From contig JAABTB010000090.1 in assembly GCA_011390085.1 (NCBI GenBank), positions 1 to 8,052 on the forward strand: 8,052 nt of DNA, read 5' to 3'. This stretch comes from Desulfobacula sp. (GTDB lineage Bacteria > Desulfobacterota > Desulfobacteria > Desulfobacterales > Desulfobacteraceae). This document shows positions 1 to 5,835 of this stretch, in pieces. Made by a program: the position numbers and the translations under genes. The notes under the pieces are model-generated. The model was not told where the DNA came from, did not search any database, and saw only the letters and a program-made list of their open reading frames with translations. Positions within the stretch are counted from its first letter, which is position 1, and each line of letters opens with the position of its first letter.

Positions 1-252
1 GGCGCTTCCGCCAGTGGCAATGACATGGCGTTCGGGCGTGATGCCGATGATATGTTTTTCCTCAATCTCTAAAAAACGGGCAAGACCCTTGTCGCCAATA
101 ATCTCGGCAAGGGTCCGGCCTTCTCCGGATTGGATCAGATCATCCGAGTCAATGAATTCAAAATCCAGTTTTTCAGCCAGGAGACGTCCGATACTGCTCT
201 TTCCGGCGGCCGGCATGCCGATCAATGCAATATTTTTATTGGTTTTCATCAT
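1..252 (-). CDS. aroK: Shikimate kinase-like protein, N-terminal 84 residues (3' end beyond window)
   Basis: Probable shikimate kinase, which phosphorylates shikimate at the 3-OH with ATP in the cytoplasmic pathway to chorismate. The visible part shows a P-loop (GMPAAGKSS, residues 12-20), a following acidic stretch FIDSDDLI (33-40) where the family places its shikimate-binding Asp, R59 followed by E62 in the place of the family FRxxE motif, and ATGGS at 79-83 where classical enzymes have GGG. The ATG at 252 was chosen because an in-frame TAA lies just upstream; the ATG at 249 is equally possible. No good Shine-Dalgarno sequence sits at normal distance: an AAGAGGG lies about 25 bases upstream. 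The gene is divergent from ihfA and has a long hairpin with a U-tract in its presumed leader. The GGS variant belongs to a divergent branch, so shikimate as the substrate is inferred. Confidence 0.75.
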   Translation of the reverse strand, partial: MMKTNKNIALIGMPAAGKSSIGRLLAEKLDFEFIDSDDLIQSGEGRTLAEIIGDKGLARFLEIEEKHIIGITPERHVIATGGSA

Positions 253-338
253 AATTTAAATATATTTTTGCAGTATCCCTCTTATTTGTATAAAAAAATT
301 TGATAAAATTAATACCCTCCTTTTTTGGGTTATGCAAT

Positions 339-412
339 AAAAAAAACAGGACCGGCTTTGATGAACAAGAACGGCCCCGGCAGACCCATAAAATAATAGG
401 GCCCTGTTTTTT
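339..412 (-). promoter_or_regulatory. Long hairpin with U-tract in the leader of the shikimate kinase-like gene (possible attenuator or small RNA 3' end)
   Basis: Read leftward, bases 412-400 (AAAAAACAGGGCC) pair with 353-341 (GGTCCTGTTTTTT), and the T-run continues to 339. The 13-pair stem is continuous on this strand because 402/351 is a G-U wobble; on the plus strand the same position is a C/A mismatch. That asymmetry favours function in the leftward transcript. The 46-base loop contains GGGGCC (378-373), which could instead pair with GGTCCT at 353-348, so two exclusive folds are possible. The hairpin lies about 90 bases upstream of the kinase start. No ligand-binding fold is recognised. 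Confidence 0.5.
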
Positions 413-417
413 AGGCC

Positions 418-446
418 TTGACATTGCCCGAGAACCAAAGTAAATA
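418..446 (+). promoter_or_regulatory. Sigma70-like promoter for ihfA-mobB
   Basis: A perfect -35 box TTGACA (418-423) is followed after 17 bases by TAAATA (441-446), a weak -10 box with 3 of 6 matches. Transcription would start near 453, giving a leader of about 36 bases before the ihfA GTG at 489. The start has an AGGA (474-477) as its Shine-Dalgarno sequence. The -35 box abuts the 3' side of the hairpin at 339-412. Confidence 0.5.
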
Positions 447-449
447 TCT

Positions 450-465
450 TGTTTAATTTTAAACA
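450..465. promoter_or_regulatory. Perfect AT-rich dyad, operator-like
   Basis: TGTTTAA-TT-TTAAACA is a perfect palindrome with 7-base arms. It overlaps the predicted ihfA transcription start and lies where a leftward promoter for the shikimate kinase gene would also be expected, so a bound protein could affect both directions. The binding protein is unknown. An AT-rich palindrome of this size can also arise by chance. Confidence 0.3.
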
Positions 466-488
466 GTTAATATAGGAAACAAAGAACA

Positions 489-779
489 GTGGCCTTTACA
501 AAAACAACCATCATTGAAAAAATAGCCGGGGAAAATAATTATACCCCCTCCCAGGCCAAAGACATTATTGAAACCATGCTTGAAATCATCAAAGAAACTT
601 TGACCGCCGGAGAGGACATCATGATTTCAGGTTTCGGCAAATTCCAGGTCAATGAAAAATCACCCCGCAAAGGAAGAAACCCGGCCACCGGCAAAGACAT
701 GATGCTGGGAAAAAGACGGGTGGTCACCTTTAAATGCGCCGGCCGGCTGAGGGATGAAATAAACGGGCATAAGGATTGA
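489..779 (+). CDS. ihfA: Integration host factor alpha-type DNA-bending protein (HU/IHF family)
   Basis: A 96-residue HU/IHF family protein, a nucleoid component that bends DNA as a dimer. The family core is present: GFGKF (48-52), SPRKGRNPATGKDM (58-71) with the RNP that intercalates in the minor groove, and RRVVTF (76-81), which resembles IhfA more than HU. Length matches the usual 90-100 residues. The start is GTG at 489, preceded by AGGA (474-477); no other in-frame start gives a complete N-terminus. It is the first gene of a rightward unit. The mobB Shine-Dalgarno AAGGA (771-775) overlaps its last codons and mobB begins two bases after its stop, so the two are very probably cotranscribed. 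IHF-alpha versus HU was decided by motif resemblance only. Confidence 0.88.
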   Translation: MAFTKTTIIEKIAGENNYTPSQAKDIIETMLEIIKETLTAGEDIMISGFGKFQVNEKSPRKGRNPATGKDMMLGKRRVVTFKCAGRLRDEINGHKD

Positions 780-780
780 A

Positions 781-1284
781 ATGCCCGATAGACAGACAGA
801 CATTATCACCATTGTGGGAAAATCCGATTCCGGCAAGACAACCCTTCTGGAAAAACTGATCGCAGAGCTGACCCGGCGCGGGTATCGCATCGGAACCGTC
901 AAGCATGCCCATCACGGATTTGACATGGACACAGAGGGCAAGGACAGTTGGCGTCATAAAAAAGCCGGCGCCCATTCCGTTCTGGTGATTACCGACGACA
1001 AGATTGCCATGCTCAAGGATGACCGGACAAGCTATATCGAGAAGATGCAGACCTATCTTTCCGGGGTGGATATTATTCTGGCCGAAGGGTTTAAGGGCCA
1101 GAAGCTTCCCAAAATAGAAATTTTCAGAATGAACAGCGGGCACAAAGAACCCTTGTCCATGCAGGATGACACCCTCATCGCCTTTGTTACTGATTCTGCT
1201 TTTCGGCCCGATGTGCCGGTGTTCGGACTTGAGGACATCGGAGGGCTTGCCGATTTTATCGAAGAAAACCATCTGAGAAAATAG
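781..1284 (+). CDS. mobB: MobB, molybdopterin-guanine dinucleotide biosynthesis adapter protein
   Basis: A 167-residue P-loop GTP-binding protein that assists MobA in attaching GMP to molybdopterin, making the bis-MGD cofactor of formate dehydrogenases and related anaerobic oxidoreductases. It shows a Walker A motif GKSDSGKT (13-20), the family block TVKHAHHGFDMDTEGKDS (39-56) followed by RHKKAGA, and LAEGFK (100-105), the Walker B-like EGF motif. The length is typical for stand-alone MobB. The ATG at 781 has AAGGA five bases upstream, inside the end of ihfA. The next gene starts 3 bases after the stop. No mobA is in the window. Assignment is secure at family level. Confidence 0.92.
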   Translation: MPDRQTDIITIVGKSDSGKTTLLEKLIAELTRRGYRIGTVKHAHHGFDMDTEGKDSWRHKKAGAHSVLVITDDKIAMLKDDRTSYIEKMQTYLSGVDIILAEGFKGQKLPKIEIFRMNSGHKEPLSMQDDTLIAFVTDSAFRPDVPVFGLEDIGGLADFIEENHLRK

Positions 1285-1287
1285 AAG

Positions 1288-2166
1288 GTGGCCATAAAAA
1301 ATTCCATCCCCATGAAAAGATTCCGGCTTCTCGCCGTTTTTATCCTCGTATATATGGTTAGCCTTCCCCCCGACGGCCTGGCCGATCCGGAAATGCCTTC
1401 CAACGGCGACTGCATCACAAAATTTGAAACCGGAACCGTCAACTGGACCACGGGAATGATCACAGCTTCCGGAAAAGCCTCTCCGGCAGATCAGAGCCCG
1501 GCGTCAAAAGGATTGGTTTCCTTGTATGCCAGGGCCGAAGCCGTGAAAAACATCCTGGAGACCCTGAAACAGATCAAAATCAATAATGAATTGACGGTGA
1601 ACGACTATGCATCAAAAAGCTTTGTCATCCTGGCCGGGTTGGAAAAAACGGCCAGGGAGGCCACGGTTTCAAAACAAATTTACACCTCTGCCCTTGCCGT
1701 TGAAATAACACTGGAAACAAGCCTGTTTGGCGGATTTTTGCAATTGGTATTGCCTGAAGAAATCCGGCAGATCCCCAAAATTAATCCTGAAATTAATCCG
1801 AAAAGCCTTCCGGTCATCGGAAAAAGCCCTTATTCAGGTCTGGTGATTGATGCAAGGGGGCTTGGCATCGAACCTGTCCTTGACCCCATCATTGTCAGTG
1901 AACAGGGCCATGAGGTCTATTCCTCGGTTTTTATCTCCAGGGAATTTGCAGTTCAAAACGGAATCTGTAAATATGTCTGTAACCTGGATCAGGCGATCCG
2001 GGACAAAAGAATCGGGGACAACCCCATGGTCCTAAAAGGCCTGAGAAAAGAAGGCAGTAAAAATGCCACCCTTGTGATCAGCATGTCGGACTACCTTGTC
2101 CTGGAAAAAACAACGGAACGCCATGCTTTTTTAAATGAATGCCGGGTGATCATCGTCCGGGATTAA
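1288..2166 (+). CDS. Exported LPP20-like protein of unknown function
   Basis: A 292-residue predicted secreted protein. A basic start (KRFR, 10-13) and a hydrophobic run (14-26) end at GLA|DPEM, giving a likely signal peptidase I site after residue 32. There is no lipobox: C42 sits in a polar context. Residues 50-105 (VNWTTGMITASGKAS, then ARAEAVKNILETLKQIKINN) resemble the LPP20-type domain of outer-membrane-associated proteins common in Desulfobacterota. A second block at 183-212 (SGLVIDARGLGIEP, then HEVYSS) is typical of the same proteins. C227 and C231 form a CxxxC pair. The GTG at 1288 has GAGAA (1275-1279) upstream; the ATG at 1312 would also keep a signal peptide but has no Shine-Dalgarno at normal distance. 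It follows mobB by 3 bases, and its last 17 bases overlap the end of panC on the other strand. The function is unknown and the domain call rests on pattern resemblance. Confidence 0.7.
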   Translation: MAIKNSIPMKRFRLLAVFILVYMVSLPPDGLADPEMPSNGDCITKFETGTVNWTTGMITASGKASPADQSPASKGLVSLYARAEAVKNILETLKQIKINNELTVNDYASKSFVILAGLEKTAREATVSKQIYTSALAVEITLETSLFGGFLQLVLPEEIRQIPKINPEINPKSLPVIGKSPYSGLVIDARGLGIEPVLDPIIVSEQGHEVYSSVFISREFAVQNGICKYVCNLDQAIRDKRIGDNPMVLKGLRKEGSKNATLVISMSDYLVLEKTTERHAFLNECRVIIVRD

Positions 2167-3001
2167 TCAGAACATTGTCGATCAACCTTGTTTTTCCCAC
2201 CTTCACCGCCAGGGCCAGCAGCACCTCTTTTTCAATAACCTCAATCTCCTCCAGGGTTTCCGGCAGGCAAAAGGAAATATATTCCACCACTGTTTCCGGA
2301 AAAGAATGAATCAGGGTTTCTATTTTGCTCCGGAGGATGGCGCTGTTTTTCTCTCCCCCGGCGACAAGTTCCCGGGCCAGGTCCAATGACCTGGACAGGC
2401 TCAGGGCCGACGCCCTCTGGGCTTCCGAAAGATAGGCGTTCCGGGAACTCATGGCCAGACCGTCTTTTTCCCGGATGATGTCTCCGGCCAGGATCCGGAT
2501 ATCAAAATCCAGGTCCAGAACCAATTGCCGGATGATCTGGAGCTGCTGATAGTCCTTCATGCCGAATATGGCCATATCCGGCATGACAATATTGAAGAGC
2601 TTGGTGACAACGACGGCAACCCCGGCAAAATGGACAGGCCGGAATTTTCCGCATAAATGCCGGGGCAGGGATTGAAGTTTGATTTCCGTCTGAAAATGTT
2701 CAGGGTATATCTCTTTTTTATGGGGCAGGAACACGGCCGTGACCCCGGCTTTCTCCGCAAGCAAAAGATCGTTTTCAATATTGGACGGGTAGGAACTCAG
2801 ATCCTCGTTGGGTCCGAACTGGGTGGGGTTGACAAAGATACTTAAGACCAGTTCGTCACACAGGGGCCTGCCTTTTTCCATGAGAGACACATGGCCCTGG
2901 TGAAGATAGCCCATGGTGGGTACAAAACAAAGGGTTCGGGATTGTTTTTTCTTGTTTTTTGACCAGGCCTGCATATCGGCTTTTGTTTTTAGAATTTCCA
3001 C
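2150..3001 (-). CDS. panC: Pantothenate synthetase
   Basis: Condenses pantoate with beta-alanine using ATP, the last step to pantothenate and coenzyme A; cytoplasmic. The 283-residue length from the GTG at 3001 matches the family exactly. Motifs in order: PTMGYLHQGH (28-37, nucleotidyltransferase HxGH), FVNPTQFGPNEDL (56-68), FGMKDYQQL (146-154) and SSRNAYLS (185-192, KMSKS-equivalent loop). The family RPGHF reads RPVHF here (121-125). The GTG was preferred to the in-frame ATG at 3052, which would add 17 residues unlike the family and lie deep inside the kinase gene; GAGGAG lies 11 bases before the GTG. The gene begins within the last codons of the histidine kinase gene (13-base overlap), suggesting translational coupling. 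Its 3' end overlaps the convergent exported-protein gene by 17 bases. No panB or panD is seen. Confidence 0.94.
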   Translation of the reverse strand: MEILKTKADMQAWSKNKKKQSRTLCFVPTMGYLHQGHVSLMEKGRPLCDELVLSIFVNPTQFGPNEDLSSYPSNIENDLLLAEKAGVTAVFLPHKKEIYPEHFQTEIKLQSLPRHLCGKFRPVHFAGVAVVVTKLFNIVMPDMAIFGMKDYQQLQIIRQLVLDLDFDIRILAGDIIREKDGLAMSSRNAYLSEAQRASALSLSRSLDLARELVAGGEKNSAILRSKIETLIHSFPETVVEYISFCLPETLEEIEVIEKEVLLALAVKVGKTRLIDNVLINPGR

Positions 3002-4074
3002 TCGTTTTCCAGCTCCTCTTTTGCTGCAATCCCCATGTTCGGAAGGGTACAAGGTTTTTTAACAAAGCTTCCGGCACAATCCTGGGCCGTCGGCACATCG
3101 TCTGACTCGGAATATCCCCCGGCCGGGAAAAAAAGATCAAACCGGGTTCCGTCGGCATTTGAAGAGGCCTTGATGAATCCCTGGTGATCCTGAACCACAT
3201 GCCGGACAAGGGTAAGGCCGAGACCGGTGCCGCTTCTGCCCAATTCCCGGGTGGTGAAAAAAGGCTCAAAGATTTTTGTAAATTTTTTTTCATCCATGGC
3301 GGGCCCGTTATCGGCCACGGTTAATAAGGCATATTCCCCCCGGATCATGTCTTCATGGCCCGGCATGGAAGGATCAATAAAGCGGTTGGCCGCGGTGACC
3401 ATGACCCGGCCGTCCTTTGTTCCCGATACATTTTCCACGGCATTCAAGACCAGGTTCATGATGATTTTTTCAATGTGGAGATAGGCGCCTTTAACCGGCA
3501 GGAGTTCGGGTTCGGCAGAGAATTCGATGTCCACGTCCTTATGCGCGGCTTTAATTTTTTCGAAATCCCGGGAACACAGATAGCGCTCCAGGACGGAATT
3601 GATATGGAGGGTTTCCATTTCCATGCCCCCTCCCCTGGAAATGGTCAGGAGATCGCTCACAACGGCCGCCGCTTTCCGGCCGGAATCCTTGATCAGGGAC
3701 AGCCCCTGCCGGAGCCGGGGATCAAGACCCGGGTCCATCATCAGAACTTCGGGGTAGGTGGCAAGCCCGGACAGGATATTGTTCAGATCATGGGCCGTGC
3801 TGTCGGCCAGGAGGCATAGGGCTTTGAATTTCTCCGCCTGAATGAGTTTTTCCTCAAGGGCCCTTTGTTTTGAAATATTTTCCGTCATGTTCCGGTACAG
3901 GGCTGAGATCAGAAATGCCGAAGCGCAGATCCAGAGATAAACACCGGTATATATGAAAACTCCGAGCCAGTCGGCCTTTGCAAGGGCATTCCTGCAGGCC
4001 AGCCCGTAGGGAAGGATGCCCGTGAGGGTGAGGATGAAAAAAAGACGGTTGAATCTGTCCGGCATCATAACCAT
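2989..4074 (-). CDS. Membrane-bound sensor histidine kinase without a receiver domain
   Basis: A 361-residue orphan two-component kinase. Two membrane segments (about 10-28 and 37-60) with a very short extracytoplasmic loop leave no periplasmic sensor domain. A coiled linker (60-88) leads to the phosphoacceptor block STAHDLNNIL (92-101, H95). The ATPase domain has an N-box around IEKIIMNLVLNAVENV (201-216), a G1 box VADNGPAM (253-260, Ala where DxGxG has the second Gly), an F-box IFEPFFTTR (268-276) and a G2 box GTGLGL (282-287). About 40 residues after the catalytic core (320-361) match nothing I recognise, where relatives often carry a receiver. The ATG at 4074 has no clear Shine-Dalgarno; GTT then ATG ATG follow. 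It is probably cotranscribed with panC, which starts inside it. No response regulator is nearby and the signal is unknown. Confidence 0.85.
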   Translation of the reverse strand: MVMMPDRFNRLFFILTLTGILPYGLACRNALAKADWLGVFIYTGVYLWICASAFLISALYRNMTENISKQRALEEKLIQAEKFKALCLLADSTAHDLNNILSGLATYPEVLMMDPGLDPRLRQGLSLIKDSGRKAAAVVSDLLTISRGGGMEMETLHINSVLERYLCSRDFEKIKAAHKDVDIEFSAEPELLPVKGAYLHIEKIIMNLVLNAVENVSGTKDGRVMVTAANRFIDPSMPGHEDMIRGEYALLTVADNGPAMDEKKFTKIFEPFFTTRELGRSGTGLGLTLVRHVVQDHQGFIKASSNADGTRFDLFFPAGGYSESDDVPTAQDCAGSFVKKPCTLPNMGIAAKEELENEWKF

Positions 4075-4104
4075 TGACTTGTACCCGTTTAAAAGATAAG
4101 GGAG

Positions 4105-4133
4105 ATCTTAGCCATGTTGACCTGAAAATGCAA
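4105..4133 (-). promoter_or_regulatory. Candidate promoter for the histidine kinase-panC unit
   Basis: On the minus strand TTGCAT (4133-4128) is separated by exactly 17 bases from TAAGAT (4110-4105). Transcription would begin near 4098, about 24 bases before the kinase ATG. It lies in the 77-base gap shared with the divergent HD-domain gene. The box matches are only partial. Confidence 0.3.
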
Positions 4134-4151
4134 TAGGATAAAGGAAGCACC

Positions 4152-4730
4152 ATGAATTCATATATCCCCAAACGAGCGGATGCGTTTCTGCTGCTCAAAA
4201 AATATACCCGCAAGGACAGCCTCATCCGTCATGCCCTTGCCGTTGAGGCGGTGATGGCCCATTTTGCGAAACGGTTTGGCGAGGACGAGGAAAAATGGCG
4301 GGTCATCGGCCTGGTCCATGACCTGGACTATGACCTGTATCCGGAAGCGCATTGCAAAAAATGCGTGGACCTGTTCAGGGAACACAACTGGCCCGAGGAC
4401 TATATCCGGGCCGTCATCAGCCATGGATGGGGCATCTGTACCGATGTGAAGCCGGAGAGCAACCTTGAAAAAACCCTTTATGCCATTGATGAGCTCACCG
4501 GCCTTGTGGCCAGTGCAGCCCTTGTCCGGCCCTCCAAAAGCATCCTGGATATCACTGCCAAATCCGTGAAAGGCAAATTCAAGGACAAGAGCTTTGCCGC
4601 AGGGGTGGACCGGGAGATCATCAAAAAAGGGGCTGAATTTCTCGGTATGGAGCTGCCGGAACTGATGACGGAAGTCATCCGGGGCATGCAGCCCGTGGCG
4701 GCGGACATCGGGCTCAAAGGCAATTTATAA
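4152..4730 (+). CDS. HD-domain phosphohydrolase-like protein
   Basis: A 192-residue soluble protein of the HD/HDIG metal-dependent hydrolase superfamily. The metal-ligand pattern is intact: H27 (IRHALAVEAVM), H56-D57 in GLVHDLDYDLY, H91 (ISHGWG) and D113 (YAIDELTGLV). Such single-domain proteins usually hydrolyse nucleotides or related phosphates, but the substrate cannot be told from the sequence. The ATG at 4152 has a strong AAAGGA Shine-Dalgarno (4140-4145). The gene is divergent from the histidine kinase and convergent with cobT, with a perfect hairpin just after its stop. Nothing ties it to cobamide synthesis apart from proximity. Confidence 0.82.
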   Translation: MNSYIPKRADAFLLLKKYTRKDSLIRHALAVEAVMAHFAKRFGEDEEKWRVIGLVHDLDYDLYPEAHCKKCVDLFREHNWPEDYIRAVISHGWGICTDVKPESNLEKTLYAIDELTGLVASAALVRPSKSILDITAKSVKGKFKDKSFAAGVDREIIKKGAEFLGMELPELMTEVIRGMQPVAADIGLKGNL

Positions 4731-4734
4731 AATA

Positions 4735-4763
4735 CTGCCGGGTCAGGACAAATGACCCGGCAG
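4735..4763. terminator. Bidirectional hairpin between convergent HD-domain gene and cobT
   Basis: A perfect 11-base inverted repeat, CTGCCGGGTCA / TGACCCGGCAG, with a 7-base loop sits 4 bases after the HD gene stop and 10 bases after the cobT stop. There is no T-run on the plus side (CGTATCC follows). On the minus side TATTTTAT follows, so it is a better intrinsic terminator for cobT. Confidence 0.75.
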
Positions 4764-4773
4764 CGTATCCATC

Positions 4774-5835
4774 CTATTGTGCGTTTCTGATGCCCACTTC
4801 TTCAAAGGTCTTGATATCGGCCAGTATCCGGGTGGCCAAATCCAGGAGTTCCATGCAGACCGCAGCCCCGGTCCCTTCCCCCAGCCTGAATTTCAGATCA
4901 ATCAGGGGTTCAAGCCCCAGCCGTTCATGCATGAAGGCATGGCCGATTTCAACGGATTTGTGGCCGGCAAACAGGTAGTTTTTGGCTGCCGGGCAGAGTT
5001 CGCAGGCAATCAGAGCCCCGGCCGTGGAGATGAGGCCGTCGCAGACCACCGGGATGCCCCGGGCCGCTGCTCCCAGCACCAGACCGGCAAGGGCTCCGAT
5101 TTCAAGCCCGCCAACCTTGGACAAGACGTCAATGGGGTCGGAAGGGTCGGGCCTGTGAAGGCTGAGGCCTTTTTTGATCACGGCAATCTTGTTTTCCAGC
5201 ATGCGGTCATCGATGCCGGTGCCCCGGCCGGTGAGTTTTTCCACTGCAATACCGGAAAAGGCGGCAATGATGGCTGAAGACGGGGTGGTATTGCCGATGC
5301 CCATGTCTCCTGTTCCCAGGATATCCACTCTTGCCTCGGCCTCCAGTTCATTCACGATGTTTATCCCGGCTTCAATGGATAAAATGGCCTCTTCTCTGGA
5401 CATGGCCGGTTCCCTGGTAAAATTGGCGGTCCCGTACCTGACCTTTTTATGGAAGATGGGCAGGTCCGGTTCAAAGTCAAAATTAACGCCGATATCAGCC
5501 GCCTTTACAAGGGCTCCGGCATGTTTGGCAATGACATTCACCGAGGCCCCGTTACGGGCAAAATTATACACCATCTGGGGTGTCACTTCGGAGGGAAAAA
5601 GGCTCACGCCTTCTTCGGTCACCCCGTGATCCCCGGCACAGGTCACGATCCGTTTGTTGGACAGTTTCACATCAATGGCGCCCTTGATGGCGGCCAGCCG
5701 GGCGGAGATATCCTCCATAACTCCCAGGCTCCCGGCGGGTTTGGCCTGGTTGGCCAGGCGTTCCTTTGCCGCATGGAATGCGTCTTCATTCAATGTTGGT
5801 TTAATGGAGGCTATGGTCTGATTCAGTAATCTCAT
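4774..5835 (-). CDS. cobT: Nicotinate-nucleotide-dimethylbenzimidazole phosphoribosyltransferase
   Basis: Transfers phosphoribose from nicotinate mononucleotide to a lower-ligand base, forming the alpha-ribotide that is joined to the corrin ring. At 353 residues it has the usual length and the full motif set: KPAGSLG (32-38), CAGDHGV (66-72), GTGDMGIGNTTPSSA (174-188), GGLEIGALAGLVLGAA (242-257), GHKSVEIGHAFMHERLGLEP (291-310) and RLGEGTGAA (317-325), in which E320 is the expected catalytic base. Its ATG overlaps the bzaF stop in an ATGA arrangement, and an AGAGGG Shine-Dalgarno lies at the end of bzaF, so it is translationally coupled to it. Given bzaF, the natural base is probably 5-hydroxybenzimidazole rather than dimethylbenzimidazole. 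Expression should be controlled by the upstream cobalamin riboswitch. Confidence 0.96.
   Translation of the reverse strand: MRLLNQTIASIKPTLNEDAFHAAKERLANQAKPAGSLGVMEDISARLAAIKGAIDVKLSNKRIVTCAGDHGVTEEGVSLFPSEVTPQMVYNFARNGASVNVIAKHAGALVKAADIGVNFDFEPDLPIFHKKVRYGTANFTREPAMSREEAILSIEAGINIVNELEAEARVDILGTGDMGIGNTTPSSAIIAAFSGIAVEKLTGRGTGIDDRMLENKIAVIKKGLSLHRPDPSDPIDVLSKVGGLEIGALAGLVLGAAARGIPVVCDGLISTAGALIACELCPAAKNYLFAGHKSVEIGHAFMHERLGLEPLIDLKFRLGEGTGAAVCMELLDLATRILADIKTFEEVGIRNAQ

Noticed and set aside
330..389. A 19-codon leftward reading frame (ATG at 389) with four Phe codons, resembling an aromatic amino-acid leader peptide before the shikimate kinase gene
   Set aside because: It has no Shine-Dalgarno sequence, and the 5' arm of the terminator lies upstream of its start codon. 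A ribosome stalled at the Phe codons would therefore not control the hairpin as in classical attenuation.
730..1272. A leftward frame of 180 codons opposite mobB
   Set aside because: It is antisense to a well-supported mobB and ihfA end and its translation matches no family I recognise.
3002..3052. Upstream ATG start for panC at 3052
   Set aside because: It would add 17 residues not found in the family; the GTG at 3001 gives the usual 283 residues and has a GAGGAG upstream.
3355..3819. A long rightward frame of 154 codons opposite the histidine kinase
   Set aside because: It is antisense to a gene with clear kinase motifs, has no recognisable domain and no Shine-Dalgarno sequence; it is a coding shadow.
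4093..4109. AAGAT-N7-ATCTT inverted repeat in the gap between the kinase and HD genes as an operator
   Set aside because: The arms are only five bases, AT-rich and partly explained by the candidate -10 box; too weak to call.
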